A stretch of 42,683 nucleotides of DNA from NCBI GenBank assembly GCA_037176905.1, contig JBBBWG010030388.1:6404-49086 (forward strand), given 5' to 3'. Of this stretch, positions 22,830-32,809 are shown in pieces. The notes beneath the pieces are model-generated. The model was not told the origin of the DNA. It made no database searches and was given only the letters and a program-made list of their open reading frames with translations. Both the position numbers and the translations under genes were made by a program. Source of the DNA: Azolla pinnata. Taxonomy: Eukaryota; Streptophyta; Polypodiopsida; Salviniales; Salviniaceae. Positions within the stretch are counted from its first letter, which is position 1; each line of letters opens with the position of its first letter.

Positions 22830-25430
22830 AAAGCATTGTGTTGCTTGTTTTATTATTTTGTTTTTGTATGTGAGTGAATAATGTTGTTGTTGCCACTGCT
22901 AACAACACCTGCCAGTGTCATTTGAAGTCGCGGCCAAACTCGCGGCCAATCTGCCCAACCCCTTTGGTCAATCCGAGGTATTGGCTCGAAACCTCTTCCT
23001 TCGCATTTAAGGCGTGCACAAATTGCATGGAACCGACCGTTATTGCTTGGATTGGCATCATCCTCGTAGCTGACGTGTGGAATAAGCCATGCAGCAACCC
23101 CCTTTGTGCGAAGCTCGAAATGAGCATCGACATGAGCATATATGTTTATATATATATATTATACTTGTTAACTCCAGAGAGTCCTCTCGGAATAACATAC
23201 CTCTCAAAAGTTTTGGAGAGTTCTAGAAGGCTCCATAATATTTAGAGCATTATGGAGCATGTACTGTATTAGCCCACGCTACAAATACTTGCAACTATTA
23301 GGATATCGTAGCATAAAATGTACACTTAATGAGGATCAAACTTACAGTCTCATCCTAATAAGATGTCTTGTTTAATTACCTTGATATACTTATTACCTAA
23401 AATGCTCTCAAGTCTCACATACCTTAGCAACTTCTAAGAAGTTGTAACGGGTTTCAAATATTCTCCAATACATTCTAATGTATGGACTTCAGCCAAAACT
23501 TTGTAACTTCCTTGGTCTCTATAAAGAGATTGAGCGTTAGTGATCGATACATCAATCTAGTATCCTGATTTCGTCCCATCACTCAATCTTTATTCCCAGT
23601 TTCATTCTCTCTAGTTATTCCCAACTTTTGAGTTCACAACCTCATCACTTCTAGTTCCAAGCTAGTATAGTTCAGAGCCATTTGTTGTAAATATTGGGAT
23701 GTAAAGTACTCAAACCTGAACTCGAACCTAGGTCTTTGTATATACTTCTCATAAGAAAACTTTAGATTGAGTATAATGTATGCCTTGACATGCAAGATTT
23801 TGTATAGACCATCTCATGTATAAAAAGGCTTGATCTCTCTTATTAACATTAAGGAGACTAACAACAGTTATAAAATATACATTTTGAGACTTATCTTATA
23901 TTTCGTTGGGTCTCATTAATGTTGTTTATCAGCCTTTACTCACGATGGATATCTTATATTTCTTTGGTCTTATTCTTCTTCACCAGCCTTCACTCGTGAC
24001 ATTATCATTTGTGCTCTTTTGTAGTCCACAGTTAGTGTGTCTGTGATAGTTTGAATTGCTTTAATCTCTTTGGTCCCTATCAAAGGATTCGATGCTAATT
24101 ATCGATAAGTTGATGCAATGTTCTTGTTTTGAAGTCCCATCTTTTCTCGTTGATCTTTATCTTTGCCGTCATGCTCTCCTGTTGTTCCAACTTCTTGAGT
24201 TCATATCGAGCTTATAGAATTCCTCAGATCATCACTTCTAGTTCCTTGCTCATTGTCTCGCCACTCATAACCCCGTTGTCTATGCTCCATCGTCATCCGT
24301 GGTTGGGGTATCCGTGACAGTAACGTCCTAGATCAAGATTCAACACAAGTCACTCACACGTCAATTTGATTTTCTCACTCCATCAAACTTTTCACCATCA
24401 TATTTGTCTTCATTCTCTTGTATTGCTTATAGCTTCTTTGGTCATATATGTTCTATCTCTCTTAGCTTCCCAAGTTCGTAGGCTCATCACTTTTAGTTCC
24501 ACGTTCATAACCTCATCCCTCGTAGCCACAGCTTCTGTGCTCCATCGTAGTTCATGGTTTGTGCTACTATGGAACATGCAGTGGACAGGGCAATTGATAT
24601 AGGAAATGGCATGTAGGGACCCCAAAGATCACCTACATAGGAATTCAAGCTGTGAAAGGAAGGCTATCAAGAGATAGAGGTTGGTTGGCAAGATGTTTGA
24701 GCGGAACCTTAGCCCACTCCACAATCAGGAGCAACTCTAAAAAATCAAACTTCTTGTTAAACCAACATAGAAAACATGTATATTCAGCATTGTGCTAGTT
24801 AACAAGCATTTGTTTCTCATTACAATGTCTGGCAAACATACCTAGCTAGCTAAATGACTCCTTGATGCGGTTTTAAGATTTTCGGAGATAGGTATAATTA
24901 TCCCCAAACTCAAGCGATATAATAATCCAAAATCATAAGGATAAAAGGCAGAAGTCAAATTCGATGTTGGGACTCTCTCGGAGATGTGGGTCGCCAGCAA
25001 TTTGACTCCCTTCAAGTGGAGCTTGCAAGTCAACGGCGCAACAACCACCCGAATCGTAGACCTTTATAAAGGGTTTTTAATTGCTCTTGTCCTGATCGTT
25101 GAGGCCTCAGTTGGAGATGCTCACTGGTTCGCGATCATCAGGGCAATGGGTTATGGCAACCGAAGCCCTAAATCGTTTTACCCAAGTTCTAGATAACAAA
25201 GCGCACTTGCTTGCTAAAGTCTCGCTAAAGTTGGAACCGGTATTGCGATCTGAACAGAGTAGCCGCGAGTGCAGGCAAGCTGGGCATCTGGCGTGAGGCT
25301 AGCGCGGCCGATATCGCGATTCGACGGAGAATGGCAGCGGAATGCCCTGATATATTTGGCAGATACAGATGGGCATGGACTTTCCTCTTGGCTAGTTTCA
25401 GATGGAGATAATGCATGTGCATGCATCTTG
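22830..25430. other. Intergenic, AT-rich, with diverged LTR-like repeats
   Basis: No protein family is recognised in any frame. A module containing catcactt(c/t)tagttcc recurs at 23643, 24230 and 24484, each in a similar C/T-rich context. Two of the modules also share a 'ttggtc(t/c)ctat(a/c)aa' segment about 130-170 bp upstream (about 23513 and 24078). Preserved tataaagag at 23520 could be an LTR TATA box. I interpret this as fragments of an old LTR element. The remainder (24700-25430) shows nothing I can assign. Confidence 0.4.
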
Positions 25431-25543
25431 TACATGCATACACACCACTGAATGCATGCATGCATCCAATGCATCACACAAATAGATAGATGAGATTGAG
25501 ATTGAATTGGATTGAATTGATTTTATGTGTATGGTCTGGGGCG

Positions 25544-25660
25544 TAGGAACCAGGCCTTATTTCACACAAATATGATAAGCACAAAATATTTGTGTGATTT
25601 TGGATGTGTGCGAAGGAACAAGGCCTTAGTTCACACAGATATAATAGGCACAGAATCTGA
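25544..25660. repeat. Two-copy direct repeat, spacing ~67 bp
   Basis: The segment gaaccaggccttatttcaca recurs as gaacaaggccttagttcaca, followed in each copy by an AT-rich stretch with gat-aa-ta/aggcacaaaat similarity. It is non-coding and is followed by a (TAAA/AATG)n-rich tract at 25655-25710. Confidence 0.65.
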
Positions 25661-26397
25661 ATAAATAAATGAATAAATAAATGAATTAATGAATAAATAA
25701 ATAAACAGGGAGAATAAAAAGAAATGGGCAAGAAAACAAAAAGGCAAATGAAAAAAAAGAAAACAAAAAGCCGAAAAAAAAAGAACAAAAAATAAGTGGG
25801 CGGCAGTCGTCATAATAATAACGATTAGTAAAACAATAGATAAATTGAATAATTAGAATAAGACGAGAATAAATAAATAAAACAAAACGCCTGACAAAAT
25901 TCTAAACTGCAAAAAAAAAAACAACTGACGTGCGATTCATTTGATTTAAAACACCAGAATCAATTGATTGTGAGCTCAGTTTACACCAAAGCAACAATCC
26001 CAGTTAACACCAAAGCAACAAATTGGGTGAGCAGCAGTCGGTCGATCGATTAAGCGCCGAATTATTCTGATCGCGCTCGATCGGACGATTCGAATCCCGA
26101 ACCTTTGCCGATATCGAATGCGGCGAGGTACAGCAAGGGGATCGAATTCCGAACGTTTGCGGATCGAACTGCAGCCGGGTTCGGAAGGGGATCGGTCGAT
26201 GGGGATCGGTCGATGGGAGGCGACGAGGAGTAGAATCGATCGGCGGCGTACTAAAAACGGAATTAATCGGGCGTTTAAGAGTAGGCGGGGCAATCTGTGC
26301 GCAGTTTTATGATTCTAGCGAGTATATAAATTTGTCAGTCGTTTTTGTCGTAATTCTCCCCTAATCAGCAGTAATAATAATAGCAATAGGAATCATA

Positions 26398-26640
26398 AGT
26401 AGAATGATTATAATCATAATTATAATGATTATTATCATAAGTAGAATGATTATAATCATAATTATAATGATTATTATCATAAGTAGGATGATTATAATCA
26501 TAATTATAATGATTATAATCATAATTATAATGATTATTATCATAAGTAGAATGATTATAATCATAATTAGAATGACTATTATCATAATTGTGATGATTAT
26601 AATCAGAATTACAATTATAATAATGATTATTATGAAAGTA
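26398..26640. repeat. AT-rich minisatellite, 42-bp unit (two 21-bp half units) with palindromic core
   Basis: Units begin aagtag(a/g)atgattataatc at 26398, 26440, 26482 and 26545. The third carries an extra 21-bp half unit. The core atgattataatcat is a perfect 14-bp palindrome, so each unit can form a hairpin. Repetitive peptides open in frames of both strands follow from the period being divisible by three and are not evidence of a gene. Confidence 0.9.
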
Positions 26641-26944
26641 ATCAGAGTAAAGAAATCGTATTAATTTAGTGAAAAAAAGAGGGGGAGTAAAAAAAAACAC
26701 AAAAAAAAGAGAAAAAGGGAGCCAAATCCGGAGTGGGAGCCACGTCAGCAAGCGGATTTATGCACTTTTTATTTGCTTTTCTTGCTCGCGTAATTATTAA
26801 ATAAACAGAGAATTACTAAATAAATGAATTAAATAAACGAAGAATCGATAAATAGTAGTAGTATTATGAAGTGAATAAATGAGTATTTATTTGCTAGGCA
26901 GGTATTTGATTATTAAATGATTTACGTATAATATTTACGATTTT

Positions 26945-27430
26945 TTGCCCCTTTTTTTTTTTTTTGGGAGGGTTCCTCTTTTCGTGTGTCTGTTTTTTGT
27001 TGTTTTTTGGGGGAACTCTCTTTTTCTCTTCGACTTGCCGCATCTCCCAATTTCCTGCTCTTCTTCTTCTTTCTTCTTCTTTCTTCTTCGTCTTCTTCTT
27101 CGTCTTCTTCTTCTTCTTTTCTGCTCTGTTTCTCTGCTACTGTCTTCTATCTCTCTCTCTCTCCCCTTCTTCCGCCATAGCCAAACCCCTCTCGCACCTT
27201 CCACAGACGAGAACCAAAGCTCGTTCGTTGCTCGCACCATCTGCGCCATCAAACAAAGCAATCAACGACCTCATCACCATCATCATCATCGAAGAAGAAG
27301 AAGAAGAAGAAGAAGAAGAAGAAGAAGAAGAAGAAGAAGCAGAAGAAGAAGAAAGCGATCCCCATTGACTAGATCTTCGCTTCTACTCTTGCATCGCTTC
27401 TCCGTGCCCCCGTCTTTCTTTCTTTCTCCA

Positions 27431-27462
<32 letters not shown>

Positions 27463-27515
27463 CTCTTCTTCTTTGCCGCTGTCGTCGTTCGTTCATCTTC
27501 GCCGTCCCTTCAGCC
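26945..27515 (+). promoter_or_regulatory. Probable LBD 5' leader rich in pyrimidine tracts and a GAA array
   Basis: The 570 bp before the LBD start codon consist largely of T/C tracts, (TTC)n at about 27060-27118 and 27420-27472, and an uninterrupted GAA array at 27291-27339 with more after it. Long CT-rich leaders are common in plant regulatory genes. No TATA box is clear. The LBD ATG has a gccATGa context. Confidence 0.5.
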
Positions 27516-29572
27516 ATGAGTTGCAATGGTTGCCGCGTCTTGCGCAAGGGCTGCAGCGACTCCTGCATCCTCCGCTCCTCCCTCCTCTGGATCGACTCCC
27601 CCGAAGCCCAAGGCCACGCCACCGTCTTCGTCGCCAAGTTCTTCGGCCGCGCCGGTATGATCAGCTTCATCAACGCCGTCCCCGAGAGCCAGAGACCAGG
27701 TACCACACACACACACACTTCTCTCGCCGCACATTTGTTTCTCTACGCCTACCTGCATGCCATCTGCTCATTGTTCGTTTGGAGTCTCGGGAATACATCA
27801 AATGGATGCCTCTTCTAAGTATGCGGTTTGCCTTTGCCCCATGTCCTCCTATGTCGACGTGGATGTGGTTCTCGTTGGATGTGGATGTGGATGCGGCGCT
27901 CCCTGTATGCGGTCATAAGTGGATCGTATTTGTTGCTAGTTCTGGAGGTGGATTTCATGCTTTCTTGACGGATTTTGCCATGTATGTTGCTCGTTCTGGA
28001 GGTGGAATTTATGCTTTCTTGACGGATTTTGCCATGTATGTCGTTGCTAGTTCTGGAGGTGGATTTCGTGCTTTCTTGACGGATTGTGCTATGTATGTTG
28101 CTAGTTGTGGAGCTGGATTTCGTGCTTTCTTGACGGATTTTGCTATGTATGTTGCTCGTTCTGGAGGTGGATGGAATTCATGCTTTCTTGACGGATTTTG
28201 CTATGTGGATGCGTGCACAGGCTGTGTCCATATGGGTATGCGCATGTGCTCCATGAATGTGTGGGAATGTGGATCTGTGCGTGCGGGTATTGAATCGATG
28301 CTTGACTGATCATGCGTAGAAAAATCTAGGGCATGAAGAATCTGCCTGCAACACACGGATCGAAATGCGGAAAGGATGTATGTATGGAATGCATATGTGG
28401 TAGGAACGGTGGTGTATTGCGTGCTCTGGTAGGTAAAAAAGGAAAACAAAACAAAACCCATGTATGTCTAGATGTGCGCTGGATATATATATATATATAT
28501 ATATGCGATTCCGAGTGCATCTGAGCATCAACAGATAGATAGATAGATAGATAGATAGATGTTGGAAGGATGTTGTTTTTCGGTGCCCTGATCGACATGG
28601 ATTCGATGCACAACAGCTTTGTTCCAGTCCTTGTTGTACGAGGCGTGCGGGAGGACGGTGAATCCGGTGTTTGGGGCGGTGGGGCTGCTGTGGAGCGGGA
28701 ACTGGGCAGTGTGCCAGGCAGCGGTGGAGACGGTGCTCAAAGGAGGAGCTCCGAAGCCTTCGTCGGCGCTCGGGAACCCTGCGATCATCAATCCGTATGC
28801 GAATGCGCCCGCGTCGATGAAGTTCGGCGTCGTCGAGAAGCAGCAGCCGTCGTCATCTCCCTCGCCGCATCTTCTCCACCCTAACCCTAACCCTAACCCT
28901 AACCCTAGCCCTAGCCCTAGCCCTAGCCCTAATCTCAACCCTAGCCCTAGCCTCGACCCGAACTCCGACGCCGACAGCATGGATCCTCCTCCCAACCCGC
29001 CGCCCAAGAGGCCCCGATCGTGCCCCCCGCTTCCGGATGCGCAATGCTCGGCGTTGCCCGAGCCCAAGCTCGAGAATCAGGCCGCGAATCGACACCACGC
29101 ATCCTCGCCTTCAGCCAATGAAAGCGAGCAAGCTTCGGCGAAGGAAGCCTCGGCTTCTCCGAGCCTCATCGCCCCAGTTGCAAGGCGGGTTCTTCGGCCT
29201 CTCGTATTGCCTGGCCATAGCCTCCCCTGCGGCGCATCGAACCCCGCTTTCCTCGCTTCGGATCGACCCCCCTCCTCATCTTCTTCATCGGGCAATCGCT
29301 ACCACGATCCATCTGCCGATAATCGCATCGAGCCCGCGGTCGAGCTCGACCTCACGCTCAGCTCCTCCCTCGCCAAGTCCTCCTCGGCCTCCTCCCACGG
29401 CTCGCCCCCGACCTGTTGCAACAGAGCGTCGAGCCCGTGCTCGCTCTCCGAAGGCTCCGACACCACGAGCTTGGACACGGCGGAGCTCTCGGTGTCTTGC
29501 TTCCGCGCAGCAGCAGCTCTCTCGCCGCAAGGCCCCCTCGGGGAAGAGCCTCAGCTACTCAAGCTGCTCTAG
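27516..29572 (+). CDS. LBD: Class II LOB-domain (LBD) transcription factor, 379 aa, two exons
   Basis: LBD proteins are plant-specific nuclear transcription factors. Class II members (Arabidopsis LBD37-42) act in nitrogen/anthocyanin and hypoxia responses. Exons are 27516-27699 and 28617-29572, with one intron after ESQRP in the position typical of the class. The zinc-binding motif C-x2-C-x6-C-x3-C uses Cys3, Cys6, Cys13 and Cys17 ([15 protein letters not shown]). It is followed by the GAS block ([20 protein letters not shown]) and [19 protein letters not shown] and [18 protein letters not shown]. No class I leucine-zipper coil is present. The C-terminal half is low-complexity and Ser/Pro-rich. 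It contains an Asn-Pro/Ser-Pro tract encoded by telomere-like DNA (28879-28951) and an EAR-like repression motif ELDLTL near residue 302, the usual end motif of class II proteins. The protein is longer than usual because of this C-terminal expansion. The specific orthologue cannot be named. Confidence 0.95.
27932..28208. repeat. Five-copy 54-57 bp minisatellite in the LBD intron
   Basis: Units begin gttgct(a/c)gtt at 27932, 27986, 28043, 28097 and 28151 and contain gctttcttgacggatt(t/g)tg. Spacing is 54, 57, 54 and 54 bp. All are multiples of three, so one forward frame stays open through the array, but that frame is not the LBD frame. It is intronic. Confidence 0.9.
28483..28560. repeat. (AT)n and (GATA)n microsatellites in the LBD intron
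   Basis: An AT dinucleotide run lies at 28483-28504 and a GATA tetranucleotide run of about seven units at 28532-28560, just upstream of the exon 2 acceptor at 28615-28616. Confidence 0.9.
28879..28951 (+). repeat. Telomere-type (CCCTAA/CCCTAG)n array inside LBD exon 2
   Basis: About four ccctaa units, then several ccctag units, then a degenerate tail. The array is read in the one frame that avoids the TAA/TAG stops (CCT AAC / CCT AGC) and gives alternating Pro-Asn and Pro-Ser. It lies between the LOB domain and the EAR-like motif. Confidence 0.9.
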
Positions 29573-32230
29573 CCCCGAGTTTTCTTTTTTGTCGGAGGAA
29601 GAAGAGGTCAGGCAGGCGAATTGCCGCGGCACACATGCACACATCCACCCCCACCCACCCCCGTGAACATAGCCCGAGCCCTGTTCTTCGAGCCAGACCC
29701 TTGTCCACAGTTTGCGAGCGGAGTAAAAGGAAAAAGCTTTATCGGTTTCTTTGTTGTTGCTGTTGCTGTTGCTGTTGCTGTTGTTGTTGTTGTTGTTGTG
29801 CTGATGCTACTCTCTAATCGGCTGGCTACTAGTGCTACCGTTGTCTCTCCGAGGTGTTCACCCGATGTCCGAACTCCAATCGAGATTGGAGTGGGCTTTG
29901 GCGAGGAAGATCCGCAGCTGCGAAAATGCCCATCCAGCGAAGCTTGGGGGAGCAAGGGGCTTGGGGGGGGGCTGCTGGTAAGCCCTATATGATAAGGAAA
30001 AGATAAGCCTCTCTCTTTGGGCCCCCCTCATTTTGCAAGCATACTTTTGTTTGTTTGTTTGGAAATTTGCCCCAAATCACCTCTGAAATAATGTTACATG
30101 GTGCTGACACAATAAAGTAATATGCTCTCTTCTTTTCTGTGTGTGTGTATGTGTGTGTGTGTGTGTGAATGTGCAATTCTTGTTTGGGGTGCATCATAAT
30201 GAAGAAATCAGCCATCGAATCAGTGCTGCCGATGATGGATTCCGATCACGAAATCAGCTAAGTGGCTCATCCCATTGTTGCCCAAAGATCTAGCTAGCCC
30301 CTGTGCTTCTGAACGGAGCTCGAGCCTGCCATTTCGCTTAACGCGATTTGGCAGCTTAGTGCGTCCTCCGACTGTCGATGGAGCTTTTGGGCGGCATGTA
30401 GTTTGCTGGTCTCCGAATCGGGAAGCGACGGAAGCAGCCATTCTATTGTGAAAACCTGTGGTTTGAAAGCCTTTTGAGAGGCTCTTCCGCGAGGGGCAAA
30501 CTTGCTTGTCGCCGCTGCTGATGCGGGGAGAAAACCGGCAAACGGAATGAAGCTTCGAGGCCGGTTCATGCTGCGATTCCTCCGACGGGGGAGAAGGGTA
30601 AAGTTTCTAATGACTACCACCAGTCTTCAAGTGGGGGCCATCTTTGATTCTGGCGCGAGCAACGGCTTGTACTTTTTGGCGACAGGAAACGTTATCCGCA
30701 TCGAAATGAGCCTGCGTTTCCGAAGGGTTTTACAGCGCATGCATGATGGTTAGGGTTTAGGGGCTCCGGAGTTTTAGGGTTTGGTGACGGTGTTTAGGGT
30801 TTCGGTAACACCTTAATGCGAGAGCACAAGGTGTTGCATGCATGCATGCATGTGGGTGGGATTCATGTTGTGCATATGTCATTGAGTCCAGAGGTTGTCC
30901 CCACCGCGACGAATCTTTCGGGCGGCTTTCCCTGCATCCCAAGGGTTGCTTCCAAAGCACAACAATGTGTACATAGAACCCCATTACATGCATATATATA
31001 CATATGCATATCACCCCATTCATTCGGTCACTGCCCCACAGATTCAATCATTCATTCAATCGCCCCGGGGCACAGACACACACTGTTATGCCCCGATGAA
31101 TCGTCGCCATCAATGAATGGCTACATGCATGCGATGCAGCGCTGGCTTTTTTACCTTGCTCCGCACGCATGCGCTCTTCTGTGCATGGGCTCCATCGTGC
31201 AGTGGATGGAGACATGGGTTGGTGGTAGATGGATTGGGGCAGGAGCGGGATGCGATCGTTAATGAATGAATGACTGATGGGATGTGAAGAGGCGATCGCC
31301 GCATACGATCATGCCATCGTCGACATGCATGCCATACAAAAATACATCCATCCATACGTACATACATACATACATACAGACAGACAGACTTACAGACATA
31401 CATGCAGACGTACATACAGACGTAGGATTCTCGACACTGTGTTGGAGAACAACTTGTCTTTATGGGCACTCTCTTCTTCTTCTTCTTCTTCTTCTTCTTC
31501 TTCTTCTTTTGTAAATGTATGCTTGTCTTTATGAACAGCATGACAATACAAGAGAACCCCTTGCTTGTTGCCGCAACAACCTACTGTAGAGTTTTTTATC
31601 GCCCAGCTCTCGGGGGACAAAATATAACTTCGGCACACGCGACGACGAAATAAGATCCCGATTTCCTCCCGGTGACACCTAACTAGTTGAGGAAACAAAC
31701 TGTTCACGTCATCGACATTGCCTTGCACTAACTGCGATCTTTAGCTATTGTTCGTCGGGGAATACTTAGCCGTCTCGGTGGAGCGAAAAATCTCTAGCAG
31801 ATAGCACCAACACTGTCTGTTATCACCCCGTGCAACTGCCAAATGTTTCCGCATTGCTCTAAACGCAACATCTTTGCTTTATTATTCGAGGCTTCTTTCT
31901 CTTGAAGAGGCCTTCACCCTCGAACCCTTCAAGTGTATGGATGGCCGGGCTTCAACTGTTTCATTTGCGCGCTTTTCTTCCGTTTCTTTTTTTGCTTGCT
32001 TGCTTTCTTCTCGTGCGGATCGAGGGCATGTTCCCTTCTGGACTTGGGCGGTGATTTCTTCGGGAGTATCGAAAGCTTGCTTTCGAGCCACACGAGGGAG
32101 GAGCGATTCATCGCGAGAAGCACTAGAGAAAACGCCTGACGAAATTATAAATTACTGTCAAAAATAGAAGCTACAGATTTACGCCTATAGTCTTGCTGCT
32201 GCTATTTCCTGACCGGCTAATCAAGCCCAT
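29573..32230. other. Intergenic, microsatellite-rich, no gene recognised
   Basis: Holds the LBD 3' UTR, a (TGC/TTG)n run (29751-29800), a (GT)n run (about 30139-30167), three inverted telo-box motifs (tttagggttt-like, 30748-30802), CATG-rich RY-type runs (30837-30851), (CATA)n/(CAGA)n (31355-31390) and (TTC)n (31471-31508). Open frames on both strands here are driven by these repeats and match no family. Confidence 0.6.
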
Positions 32231-32336
32231 AATCTTGATCGCCCCCTCCTGATGTAATAATAACTAGGCCATCCTCTGAATCGCCGCGTGCAATTACTTA
32301 CTGCCGATTCCGAAAATACAGCCGGAAGCATTCTCA
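32231..32336. repeat. Dispersed repeat, copy A
   Basis: Shares ordered blocks with 41045-41140: cttgatcgccccc, taggccat, aatcgcc, attact, ctgc(c/t)gatt and ccgg(a)agcattc. Similarity seems to continue weakly upstream in both places. Orientation is the same. No coding potential is seen. Confidence 0.6.
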
Positions 32337-32394
32337 AGCCAAGCGGCATCATTCAGGCATCCATTCGTTCATTCATTCACGCATCTTTCATTCG

Positions 32395-32485
32395 ATCGTT
32401 CATCGATCGAGATCGGATCGAGCACCAGATCGGATCGAGATCAAGATCGGATCGGATCGGATCGGATCGAGCATCGAATCGAACC
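32395..32485. repeat. (GATCG/GATCGGATC)n simple repeat
   Basis: A run of gatcgagatcggatcg-type units, one of several GATC-rich tracts in the right half (also about 26170-26240, 39250-39340 and 39950-40040). Confidence 0.85.
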
Positions 32486-32520
32486 GAATCGACACGTCGC
32501 GCATTTTCCTTTGGTTTTCG

Positions 32521-32567
32521 TTTCCCGTCGTATTTCGATCGATCGATCGACGAAATACGACGGGAAA
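32521..32567. repeat. Perfect inverted repeat, 17-bp arms, 13-nt loop
   Basis: The left arm tttcccgtcgtatttcg (32521-32537) and right arm cgaaatacgacgggaaa (32551-32567) are exact reverse complements. They are separated by atcgatcgatcga. On either strand the RNA or single-stranded DNA would form a strong hairpin. It lies about 240 bp upstream of the hypothetical ORF at 32810 and is followed by more GATC repeat. Confidence 0.9.
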
Positions 32568-32809
32568 GATCGATCGATCGATCGATGAGATGGCGAGAAA
32601 GGATCCAGGATCCGAGATCGATCGATCAGATCGATGAGATGGAGAGAACGGATCCGAATTGCATGCATTGCTTTGGATGTGTGCAAAACAGAGATGAATA
32701 AAAAAAAACAAAACACAAGAGAGGAACAAAAAGAGTGAAGGGGCGCTGTGTGTTCTTCTTGTTGTCGTTGGTGGGCGATTTGGAGAAGACAGAAGAGGAA
32801 GAAGAAGCC

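Noticed and set aside
26361-26751. Long open frames on both strands over the AT minisatellite (Ile-rich and Asn/Tyr/His-rich peptides).
   Set aside because: A repeat unit divisible by three keeps several frames open at once. There is no start context, domain or codon pattern.
26945-28309. A 454-codon forward open frame through the LBD leader, exon 1 and intron.
   Set aside because: It is out of frame with the LBD coding sequence. It consists of Phe/Leu/Ser and His/Arg runs made by TTC and GAA repeats, then the intronic minisatellite peptide.
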